Origin: Anagrus nilaparvatae
Lineage: Eukaryota; Arthropoda; Insecta; Hymenoptera; Mymaridae
NCBI GenBank assembly: GCA_022575985.1
Contig: JAKSXM010000014.1
Span: forward strand, 6,510,001-6,574,000
Direction: 5' to 3'
Length of the DNA: 64,000 bases
Shown piece after piece: positions 1-9,554 of this stretch; position 1 is the stretch's first letter; every line of letters starts with the position of its first letter. Both the position numbers and the translations under genes were made by a program. The notes beneath the pieces are model-generated. The model saw only the letters and a list, made by a program, of their open reading frames with translations, searched no databases and was not told where the DNA came from.

Positions 1-114
1 TAGAAAATTTAAACTTATTTTCTAATCTTTGGTTTAATTCAATTAAAATTAATAAATCTTTTCCTGTAGTTACGGTTATGGAAAAACATAGAGCCAAACT
101 TACATGGAATATCA

Positions 115-210
115 CATATTCCAGCTGCAAATCAAATTGCAGATATTTTAACAAAACCATTATCAAATGTCAAATTTTTATATTTCAGAGAAAAACTTAG
201 TCTTGTATAA
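115..210 (+). pseudogene. C-terminal end of a Ty1/copia polyprotein (RNase H tail)
   Basis: The frame encodes the last 31 residues of a copia-type polyprotein and stops at 208-210. It contains HIPAANQIADILTKPL, the hallmark at the end of copia RNase H domains (HVPTxxQxADxLTKPL-like). Only the tail is present because the element continues beyond the left edge of the window. Immediately upstream the frame is not clean, so intactness cannot be judged. The downstream order of stop codon, short 3' UTR, purine tract and TG-starting LTR fits a copia element on the plus strand. Confidence 0.8.
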
Positions 211-435
211 AATGAAATAAAATTATTGATTTTAAGAAGTAAAAAAAAAATAAAACTTAGTGTTATATATTTTAGAAATTGTCTGGTCGGGTTTCACCTA
301 GGTTTCCCCGTATTTATACAACAAATGTTGGACCATTTAAGAGATTTTTTTAAATTAAATGATAAGTGATTTTAGTTATAATATGATATATGATGTATTA
401 TTAAACAAATAATTTTTTTTCTATAGATATAATTT

Positions 436-448
436 TGAAGGGGGAGAG
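436..448 (+). promoter_or_regulatory. Polypurine tract of the copia element
   Basis: The purine run TGAAGGGGGAGAG lies directly before a TG dinucleotide at 450. In LTR retroelements this tract primes plus-strand DNA synthesis at the edge of the 3' LTR. Confidence 0.7.
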
Positions 449-449
449 T

Positions 450-1452
450 TGTAAATACAAAATAATATCTATAATATAAGTGTGAATGTTTTCCGGACCG
501 AAGTAATACCTAAACAGGTAGTCCCGGTCCGGATTCTATGATATTGTCATAAATGCAGGAGGGTGGGGAGTTTAGTGGGTATTGTAATTCCTCAATTGTG
601 TATATCTGGGCAACCCCAGATACAAATTTGAGGTTGAGTCCCACATAACCATACAGTACGCGTGTATGGTATGCGTAAATGCATTCTCCTCGTCCTACGA
701 AAAAGGCCCCTTCTTGAAGGGGCCCAAAAAAAAAAAAAAATAAAAAAAAAAAAAATAAGTGTGAATGTATATGTGTGTATTTTCATAAGATATAAGAGTC
801 TCAAAACTATACAGCTGCCCCATGTATTATGTATAATTATTACTTACATACTTCCTTTTGTAATGAAAGTTTATCTTTTATTAATCAAGATTATGAATTA
901 CCGCGGCCATAAAAGATTAATAAGAAACATGACGGCCGGACCAGTTCGCGGAACGGCTGGACCGTTGAAACAATAAGAAACACGTCAAAATTCTCATTCT
1001 CGCGCCAGGCCTTTGCGAGCACAGACGTAAAAAATAAGTACATGTCAAAAGTCTTGACAAAAATTATTAAATCAATTGAGTAATCATTAAAGTAATTTGC
1101 AGTTAGTTAAAGGCCAAAGTCTTATTAATTAGATTAATTTTGATCATTTTATTAATTTTAATTATAATTTACAAAGAAATTCCTCAAGTGACCAAGTAAA
1201 TCAAATAAAGAAAGCATTCTAAATTAAGACCCAATATCAATAAATCAACAGAGGTTTATCATTAAATAAATAAGTTATAATTATTAAAATATGTACATAA
1301 GTTATCGTTTAATTATGAAATTATTAAATAATCGTTATAAAATTATTAGTATTTAGTTTTTTATAAAGTGATATCGAATATATGTGTATGAGTGAGAGAG
1401 CACATATTATATTATATATTTAATATTTATGTATGTGTTTATACCGGCAACA
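450..1452 (+). repeat. 3' LTR of the copia element, interrupted by a LINE
   Basis: The LTR starts with TGTAAATAC right after the polypurine tract. The right boundary is less certain. I place it at the CA of GGCAACA near 1452 because LTRs end in CA. The 5' LTR is outside the window, so neither the end nor the target duplication can be confirmed. Without the 279-bp LINE insertion plus duplication the LTR would be about 720 bp. Confidence 0.5.
490..754 (+). mobile_element. 5'-truncated R1-like LINE insertion with poly(A) tail
   Basis: A short insertion ends in an A-rich tail (726-754) and is flanked by the 14-bp direct repeat ATAAGTGTGAATGT at 476-489 and 755-768, which marks target-primed insertion. 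From about 530 onward it matches, in reverse complement, the 3' UTR of the LINE fragment at 26203-26400. Both copies end in a GC-rich stem-loop (GGCCCCTT...AAGGGGCC) just before the poly(A). The first 40 bp (GGACC...GGTCC arms) are not shared with the second copy. Confidence 0.85.
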
Positions 1453-2065
1453 ACCTCGTGGTAAGTTTCTTTATTTTTATATGTTAATTCTTGTTATATA
1501 ATAATACGCGAGTATATTGCCAATACATACTATTAAGTGATCATAAGATGGCCGTGCGCTTCATTGGAATAAAAAATAATATTGCATTAAATTTATTATT
1601 TCTTTACAATGCCCAATTAAAAATAAAGTCATTTATATATTATTGTAATTTTAGTTTTCTTATCTATTATTTATCTTTTATTGTTTTCATTAAATATTTT
1701 TATAATTAAAATTCAAATCTTTTATTGACTTAGCTACCCTCTCCCCCTTATCCAGAATCCTATATATATTAAATTATTATCTTATTAATTATTATTATCC
1801 CATATATATTAAAATGAAATAATTTAAAAAATTGACTATTTTTGATTTTATTGGACACGCATTTATGAAGAATTGTACGGACGAAAATACATGAAAGTGG
1901 TTTTAAAGTAATCTTTAAAGAAATATCTCCAGACCTTTTTCTAATTTTTAAAAAATATTTAAATGATTTCGAGAAATCAATATCAGAAGTTAGTGGTCGA
2001 AAACGCAAAATAATTTCATTTTTTTTCACTAAAACTTATTTTTCTCAGGATCTAAGAGGTTTTTT
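1453..2065. other. AT-rich stretch without recognised features
   Basis: Very AT-rich sequence. The short open frames have low-complexity translations and no recognisable domain. I see no gene or clear repeat boundary here. Confidence 0.5.
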
Positions 2066-2479
2066 GAAACGAGGTTTAGTGCAAATTATTCCTTGGAAAA
2101 AATTCTATCGATATGACGTTTTTATTTTTTTTAATTTGAGATCACGGTTCAGAGTTACAACTGTTTGAAGCTAAGAACTTCAAAATTAAAAAAATCAAAA
2201 ATTGGACATTTTCATCACTTCAGATCTCGGAATGGATTGTGTCAAAATGTAAAAACCAAGTTTCTTTGTATTTATTAAACACTTTTCTAATGCCACTTTT
2301 ATTTTTTTTTAATTTCATTCATTAGTTAAAGAGAAATATCAAAAAAACGACTTAGAGTCTAATTTTTTGAAATTTTTTATTTTTTTATATTTAGGACAGC
2401 TGATATCCATTTTTTATATGATTTTATGTATTTTATATTTTATTTTCTTAAAAAAAATCTAAATGCTACCATTGCATAA

Positions 2480-3075
2480 AAATATATAAAATTAAAAAAA
2501 TATTTAAATGCAATCATTGTATAAAAATATTTGAAATTACAAAAATATTTCAATGCAATCGTTGCATAAAAATATTGGAAATTCCAACTTTTCTATCAAA
2601 CAAGAGACAGTTAGAAAAAAATTTATAATGGCGTATAGTTTCTGGTAAAGTCAATAAAAAAATACAATTTTCTTATAAAACAAGACAAAGACAAAAAAAA
2701 ATTTAATGCAATCATTGCTAAAAAATTTATTTGAAATTAAAAAAATATTTCAATGCAATCATTGCTAAAAATTTTTTGAAATTAAAAAAACATTTCAATG
2801 CAATCATTGCATAAAAATTTTTGAAATTAAAAAAATATTTCAATGCAATCATTGCATAAAAATTTTTAAAATTAAAAAAATATTTCAATGCAATCATTGC
2901 TAAAAAATTTTTGAAATTAAAAAAATATTTCAATGCAAAAATATTTAAAAAAAAAATTTTTTTTGAAAAATATTTTCAATTACAAAAATATTTTATTGCA
3001 ATAATTGCATAAAAATTTTTGAAATTAAAAAAAAATTTTCATGCAATCATTGCATAAAAATTTTTGAAATTTATA
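2480..3075. repeat. 45-bp tandem array in the left fold-back arm
   Basis: Units of about 45 bp, built around CAATCATTGCATAAAAATTT, repeat with small changes. One frame (2727-2933, minus strand) reads as a 15-residue periodic peptide, which is a by-product of the period being divisible by three and not evidence for a gene. Confidence 0.85.
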
Positions 3076-3346
3076 TTAAAAATAATATCTAAAATTAACC
3101 TGTTTTAGGCGTATTTTACAATAAGTCACGATATATTTGAAAAAATATTTGAAATTCACAAAAATGTTTGAAATTCCAACTTTTCTATAAAACAGGAGAC
3201 TCACAGTGTAGTAAAAAAAAAGTGGCCAAAAAACGGCTTCAACGCAATTTCTTATGAAAAAAAATTCTGCTGAATGGAAAATGACCGTTTTTGTGTATAC
3301 TAAATGATAGAACATTTGTAATTTAGTCAAAAAATTAAAAAAAATA

Positions 3347-3486
3347 TGAAAAATTTGATTTTTCTATTTTTACTTATATTTTAAACTTAAATAATGTATA
3401 AAAAATATAAATTATATAAAAACTTTAAAAAAATACTTTATTTAAGTTTAAAATATAAGCAAAAATAGAAAAATCAAATTTTTCAT
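3347..3486. repeat. Central hairpin of the fold-back element
   Basis: GAAAAATTTGATTTTTCTAT and the following bases at about 3349-3394 recur in reverse complement at about 3437-3485, giving a near-perfect stem of about 45 bp with a short AT loop. It lies close to the midpoint of the larger inverted repeat. Confidence 0.8.
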
Positions 3487-3689
3487 TTTTTTTTAAATTT
3501 TTTGACTAACTTGCAAATGTTGACTAACACATCTTTAAACTGCATACAACCATGTATAATTATACTAATTCACTTTTTTTAGGTTTATTTATCATTTATG
3601 TACATATTTTGATACAGAACTGTACCTAAAAAAATTTTTTTTTATTTTAAAACTATAAATATTTTACCTTTTTATGGTAAAAAATAGAT

Positions 3690-4700
3690 TTTTTTTTTTC
3701 ATTCAGCACAGTTTTTTCAGGACAGTTTTTGAATATTGTCCGGTTTTATAGAAATCTTGTAATTTCAAATATTTTTATGCAATGATAGCATTGAAATATA
3801 TGTATTAAATTTAGAAAAATATACCCCGCTTTCAATTTTTTTGAATAATAGCCTGTTTTTTAGAACAGTTGTAATTTCAAATGCATTGAAATATTAGTAA
3901 TTAATTTAGCAGAAACTATACCTCACTTTAGTTTTATTTCGAAAAGTGTCCTTTTTTATAGAAAAGTTGTAATTTCAATCGTTTTTATGCAATAATAGTA
4001 TTGATATATTATAGTAATGAATTTATCAAAATAGACCCAACTTAAATGTTTTTCAATTCCGTCGTGTTTTATAGAAATGTTGTAATTTCAAATGTTTTTA
4101 TGCAATGATAGCATTGAAATATCAGTATTGAATTTAGCAAAATATACCCCACTCAAATGTTTTCGAATATTGTCCTGTTTTATAGAAATCTTGTAATTTC
4201 AAATATTTTTCTGCAATGATAGCATTGAAATATTAGTATTGAATTTAACAGAAATTATACCGCTCTTTAATATATTTTTCGTAAATAACTTAAAAAGATT
4301 GACTCATATTGATGGTCCACAATTTGAAAAACATCTAAAAATTTTAATATATATTGTCGGGTGTTTTATATATGAAAGAGCTCAAATAATTTCATTATAT
4401 AAGAAAATTGATATCGCCTGTATTAAACATGAAAAAATAAAAATTTCGAAAATTTATAGTTTATAGATAAAGTTAAATTGATAGTCCACAATTTAGAAAA
4501 CTTCTAAAAATTTTAATGTATATTTTCAGGTGTATTATAGCAGAAACTATACGCTATTCTATATTTTTTTCGAATAGTGTCCTCTTTTAAATGAAAGTTG
4601 GAATTTCAAATATTTTTATGCAATGATAGCATTGAAAAATTTTTATTGACTTTAGCAGACACTATACGCTATTCTATATTTTTTTCGATTACTGTCGAAA
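3690..4700. repeat. Diverged tandem array in the right fold-back arm
   Basis: Units of roughly 110-130 bp contain TGTAATTTCAAATATTTTT followed by ATGCAATGATAGCATTGAAA. They are the reverse complement of the left-arm unit, more diverged and with extra spacer. A patch near 4300-4460 instead matches the satellite described at 5106-6370. Confidence 0.7.
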
Positions 4701-5105
4701 ATATAAAAAAGGATTGTTTTAGAAAAAAAAATTAAAGTGAAGTATAGTTTCTGCTAAATTCAATACTAGTATTTTAATGAATAAAACCAATAACTCAATA
4801 AGTCGGACTCTAAGTCTTTTTTTTTTGCTATTTCTTTTTAATGAATACATTAAATAAAAAACAAAATAAAAGCGGCTTTAGAAATGCGTTTAAGAAAAAC
4901 AAAGCATTTTGGTTTTTATATTTTAATACAAACCATTTTAAGATATGATGAAAATGACCAATTTTTGAGTTTTTAAATTTTGTACTTCTTAGCTTTAAAC
5001 AGTTGTAACTCTGTGCCGTGAGCTAAAATTTAAAAAAAAGCGTCAACTCTATAGCATTTTTTCCAAGGAGTAATTTGCACCGAAGCTCTTTTGTTTTATA
5101 TATGA

Positions 5106-6370
5106 AATTACTCAAAAATTTGAATATGAAATAATATAGACATCGGCAGTCCTAAGAATAATAGAAAAAAACAAAAATTTTAAGAATTTAACTGTATAGT
5201 AAAATTCATATTGTCGGCTTACAATATGAAAAAACTACAAAAATTTCAATCTATATTGTCGGCTATTTGATATATGAAAAAACTCAAAAATTTCATTATG
5301 AAATAAGATAGATATCGGCAGTCCTAAGAATAAAAAAAACAAAAATTTTAAAAATTTAATTGTATAGTAAAGTTCATATTGGCTGTTTACAATATGAAAA
5401 TACTACAAAAATTTACTTGCATGGAAAAAAATGAGGTATTACATCCAAATTAGAAAAAAAAAAGTACCTGGAGATTTTTTGGTGAAAAAAATTTTATAAA
5501 AAAAATAGGTCTTAATGTCATACAGGTTGTAAAATATCACCGGTGACAGTTCTACATACATACATAAATACACTCACACCTATTCATACATACTTTTTTT
5601 AAAAACTGGTTTTTTAGCATCCTGAGGTCTCAAAACGTGCGTATGTAAAAAAATCAGAAATAAAAATTTTACCTAAAACAATGGGTCCTCTATGAAGAAC
5701 CAAAATCATAAATATTTCACTCTAGTGTAAAATTAATATTGATTCTCTGCAATATAAAAAAACAGCAAAAATTTCAATCTATAATGTTAGTTGTTTTATA
5801 TATGAAAAAACTCAAAAATTTAACCATATAAAGAGTATAATGGATATCGGCTGTCCTATTTATGAAAACATTATAAAAATTATAAAAGTTTATAAAAAAT
5901 ATTATAAAAGTTTCACTCGATAATAAAATTTACATTGATTGTCTACAATATGAAAAAACTGAAAAAATTTAAATCTATATTGTTGACGGTTTTATATATG
6001 AAAAAACCCAAAAAATTTCACTATAGAGTAAAATGGATATCTTCTGTCCTATTTATGAAAAAAAAAAATAATAAATATTTCACTTCAGAGTAAAATTCAT
6101 ATTGATTGTCTAAAATATAAAAAAACAGCAAAAATTTCAATCTATATTGTTTTTTTTTTTTTATATATGGAAAATCCCAAAAATGTCACCATAGAGTAAA
6201 ATGGATATTGGCTGTCTACATTATGAAAAAAATTCAAAATTTTCAATCTATATTGCTGGCTGTTTTATTTATGAAAAAGCTAAAAAAATTTCACCATGTG
6301 AAATGGAAATCGCCTGTCCTATTTATGAACAATAAAAAATTATGAAAATTTCATTCTATAGAATCGAATA
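5106..6370. repeat. Diverged satellite with TATATATGAAAAAACTCAAAAA units
   Basis: Phrases such as ATATGAAAAAACTCAAAAAT, TTTCACTATAGAGTAAAATGG and ATATCGGCTGTCC recur about every 110-180 bp. Copies differ by indels, so the period is irregular. Further units occur at 4300-4460 and about 50960-51070. No coding capacity is visible. Confidence 0.75.
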
Positions 6371-6524
6371 AAAATCCCCTTTCCTTATAATTTACATATA
6401 ATGTAAATTTTATATTTTTATTTTTTATAAAGATACCTCCTCTTTACTTGTAATTTCTGGATCACAAAACTGAAAAGATTCCCTTTATTGTGTCAGTGAA
6501 TCAATAGATTTCAGTATTGGCTGC

Positions 6525-6640
6525 GATAAATCGCATAAATGCGATATAAAAAGCGTAAACCAAAAAAAATTTCGATATAAATCGCAAAAATGCAACAATA
6601 TCGCATTAATGCGATATAAAAAGGTAAGTAAAAATTTCGA
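6525..6640. repeat. Short repeat of GCGATATAAA / ATCGCATAAATGCGAT motifs
   Basis: The palindromic motif ATCGCATAAATGCGATATAA and variants recur three to four times within about 115 bp. The stretch from 6641 to 7030 holds nothing I recognise. Confidence 0.5.
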
Positions 6641-7030
6641 TATCTCAGCATTCTCCGATCGTGAGTTAAATGTAAATATATGTCCCTCTCACTTGAGCAA
6701 TGAGTATAGAGTGAAGGAAAATATTCTTAAATATATAAATAGCTAGCTTTTGCTTGCAGAAGAGAGTCGCGTGACCACTCTCCCCCCTCTATCCCGTAAA
6801 TCAGAAACTATCGCTTTGGCTTAAAAAAATCTCTGTCATCTGATTTATTTAACTCGATTTTTTTCTCTACGATTTTAAATGGTGATTTTAATTTTAATTT
6901 TATTTTAATTACAATTTTAATATATATTGAATTTTCAACTGAAAAATTATCTTTACTGATATATTTAAAAATTTTACGATTTAATATTATATTAGCTACC
7001 AACAAAATTAATTATTATGAGAATTAAAAT

Positions 7031-7350
7031 GGCTACTTTGACTGATGATATCTCTGAATCTTAATATCCAAAATAAAAAAGTTTTAGTGCAAAATTGTTG
7101 TCTATTGATACCTAATAAGTGTGCCCAATATCAGGGTATTTGATCGAGTAGTTTCGGAGTTAGCAATTTTCGGGTACTAATTCTCTTAAAAAAATCTCAG
7201 AATTACCCTTAAAATTGCTAAATCCGAAACTACTCAATCAAATCCCCTGATATTTGGCACACTTATTATGTATCAAAAGACTACCATTTTGCACCAAAAC
7301 TTTTTTATTCTGGATATGTAGATTCAGAGATATCATCAGTCAAAGTAGCC
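7031..7350. mobile_element. Palindromic MITE, about 320 bp
   Basis: The left arm starts GGCTACTTTGACTGATGATA and the right arm ends with its reverse complement. The arms, about 150 bp each, pair over nearly their whole length with a short centre near 7190. There is no open frame with a recognisable domain. Flanks are AT-rich and the target duplication is unclear. 7351-7640 holds no recognised feature. Confidence 0.7.
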
Positions 7351-7639
7351 GTTTTTTACCCATTTTCAAAAACTACACAGCACCCACAAAACTTTTTAAG
7401 AAATCAACCAATTACCACGCAAGTGGTCTTATTTTCTTTGTTTTAATAAATAACAAGTTTTAAGAGAAAAAAATTTCAAACAACTTACCGTTAATCTACT
7501 TTTATTTCAATTTTTCTGTTTTTAAAATGTTTACCTGCCGCCGCTCAGTACCTAAAATGGGCACAGTAGATTTACAGAGTTGAAAAGGCCAATAAGAATA
7601 AAAAACTAGACCCTTTTCCAGTCAATTTGATAAAACCAA

Positions 7640-8016
7640 AATCTTTTTAAGTTGCCACCATATTTGGACAGAGGGGGGTGGCCGGGTTGAGAAATAATCG
7701 CCCATATATATTTGAAAATTTATTTGTTTTTCCGTCTGTCTGTCTGTACCCTCATCACTCAAGAACCGCCGAACCAATTGGCATGAAACCGGTGTCAAAA
7801 TGAAGAAAAAAAGTTTGCGGGTGACATAGGCCATAGATTTTCTGCTCAGCTACCGTAATTTTTGAGATATTTCATTTTCAGTAATTTTAAACTTGAAAAA
7901 GTTTTTAAAAATTAAAAAAAAATTGAAATATCTCGAGACTATCGACAAATTTTATTGTCACAAGTTTGAATTATTCGATTCAGCACCAATTTTTACGTAT
8001 TTTTGGATAAGAGTAG
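7640..8016 (+). repeat. Fragment of Helitron-like repeat A
   Basis: The fragment contains the phrase GTACCCTCATCACTCAAGAA, then CCGAACCAATTGGCATGAAA and AAATTTTTACGTA-type blocks. The same blocks occur at 27935-28015, 28795-28860, 29415-30083, 47089-47205, 48360-48605 and 55210-55675. It is the site into which the minus-strand BEL element ran. Confidence 0.7.
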
Positions 8017-8162
8017 TGGACTGTATATTTAATATTGGAAATAAAGGATATGGTGAAATAAATAAATAAATTAAAAGAATTAACTCATAACTTTGCAGCA
8101 CCAAATAACTTAATTAACTGCTGCTGTGACAGTTGTCCTAAGACTGCGGGCACTGTGCGCCG
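8017..8162 (-). repeat. Distal part of the BEL 3' LTR (split by the Transib-like element)
   Basis: The reverse complement runs from GCGGCG into CACAGTGCCC, CAGTCTTAGGACAACT and ends ...TACAGTCCA. This matches the second half of the intact LTR at 27641-27904. Bases 8158-8162 (CGCCG) are one copy of the duplication made by the transposon. The proximal half of this LTR lies at 19813-19905. Confidence 0.8.
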
Positions 8163-8201
8163 CACAGTGTGATATAAGGGATAAAAAAAGTTCAAAAATC
8201 G
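8163..8201 (+). promoter_or_regulatory. Left RSS-like terminus: heptamer, 23-nt spacer, nonamer-like block
   Basis: CACAGTG (8163-8169) is followed by a 23-nt spacer and CAAAAATCG (8193-8201). In V(D)J recombination signals the order is CACAGTG, 12 or 23 nt, then an A-rich nonamer, and Transib ends are known to resemble the 23-spacer form. The heptamer here is identical to the vertebrate consensus. Presumed role: transposase binding and cleavage. Confidence 0.75.
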
Positions 8202-8663
8202 GCTTCACACCAATTTTAAATTAAAAAAAATTCTGGCTGAGAAAAAACTTCCGGAAACATTTATTTTAAATGATAGGCTACCGCAAATTAAAAAAAAATT
8301 TTTTTTAAAATTTTTTATGGAGGTCGAAATCTTAAAAAAAAGTAGAAAAAATACAGTATAAATTGGAAAAGTTATTAATTAACTTAAACGAATAAAATAC
8401 TTTTTTATCAAGACTGTATGTAAAATTGGGAGTATTTAGGTTAGAAATAATCGAAAAAAGTTTCCAGGTGCAAATAAATATGTATATGTGCCACGTTTAT
8501 ATGTGTTAGTAAAAAACCTTAAATTAACTAAAAAATACGAAAAAAAATGTGAAAAATTAACATTTACTGCTTAAATATTCTTAGTGTAAATAAGTGTTTT
8601 AATTTGAATTCTTAGCAACATATAAGTATATAAGAAAATTAATATTTATAATTATGATTATTA

Positions 8664-8669
8664 ATGTGT

Positions 8670-8738
<69 letters not shown>
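8664..8738 (+). repeat. (TG)n microsatellite in the left TIR
   Basis: Nearly uninterrupted TG run of about 75 bp. A second run follows at about 8836-8889. The counterpart in the right TIR (about 19180-19212, as CA) is much shorter. Confidence 0.95.
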
Positions 8739-8832
8739 TGTTTATTTTTCTAGGTTTTATAGTTTTAGATGTGTTTGTATTATGATTTTTTTAGAAATTT
8801 TATGTAATAATTACATATATACATTTATAATA

Positions 8833-8874
<42 letters not shown>

Positions 8875-8917
8875 TGTGTGTGTGTGTGGATGTTTATTTT
8901 TCTAGGATTTATAGTAA

Positions 8918-9554
8918 TATACGTATATTATTAATAAGTAATGCTACAAATGATTATTAACAATGTGAAAGCAGTAAAAGCAAGACTATAATATTTCTTT
9001 GTGCTTATGTTAATAAAATGTTTTTTAATGTGTGAAAATTTTTAAAAATTTGTGAATAACTTATATTTGTCTAAATTTTTTAATCTTTGTGATTTGCAAA
9101 CATTTATTTGTGTTAAATATTATTTATAATTAATTTCTTTTTATTAATATTTTAATCTCGAAAAATTTATTTTATTTTTCAAATTATTATAAATTAAAAA
9201 TTACGTAAAATGTCATTCAAAAGCAACTTAATACAAAATACACCTTTGCTTATTTGTTGTTTAAAATATTATGCGTAAATTTGAAACTAACGATAAATGA
9301 TTAAAAAATAACTTTCTATACAAATTTTCAAGTTACCTATAAAATTAATTTGATAATGCTCAGAGTATGCGTAAGTAATTTAGAATTGTATTCAGTATAC
9401 AATAATTATTCCCAATTAAACTATGATGATAAAAAACTAATGTTGACACTTTATTTAAAAAATAAATTTAATATCGGTGATAATGAGCAAATAAATTTGT
9501 AACTTTAAAAAATTAAGAAAAAGCTTTTTTAATAACTTATCTAAGCGTTTAAAA
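8918..9554 (+). other. Upstream region of the Transib-like transposase gene
   Basis: AT-rich DNA between the left TIR and the first predicted exon. No other frame or repeat stands out. It presumably carries the promoter, but no specific element can be pointed to. Confidence 0.4.

Larger units (their letters stand above)
2066..5097. mobile_element. Fold-back-like element with long inverted, tandemly repeated arms
   Basis: The outer segment 2066-2400 (GTGCAAATTATTCCTTGG, then GAGTTACAACTGTTT) reappears in reverse complement at about 4780-5097. Moving inward, both arms carry the same AATGCAATCATTGCATAAAAA-type unit in opposite orientations, and the centre is a perfect-looking hairpin. This outside-in symmetry is the architecture of fold-back (FB) elements, whose arms are built of tandem repeats. 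No transposase frame is present, so it would be non-autonomous. Exact ends and the target duplication could not be fixed by eye. Confidence 0.7.
8163..8917 (+). repeat. Left terminal inverted repeat of the Transib-like element
   Basis: About 755 bp that reappear in reverse complement at 18983-19812. It includes two TG microsatellites, at about 8664-8738 and 8836-8889, which differ in length from the other arm. Long TIRs are unusual for Transib, whose known TIRs are short. Confidence 0.8.

Noticed and set aside
662..976. A 104-codon ORF
   Set aside because: It runs through a LINE poly(A) tail and LTR sequence and has no domain.
2480..3075. CRISPR-like array of regular repeats
   Set aside because: Units are directly adjacent without unique spacers, all spacers would be AT-rich repeats, and the context is a eukaryotic fold-back element.
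8668..8934. An 88-codon Cys/Val-rich ORF
   Set aside because: It is a translation of the TG microsatellite.
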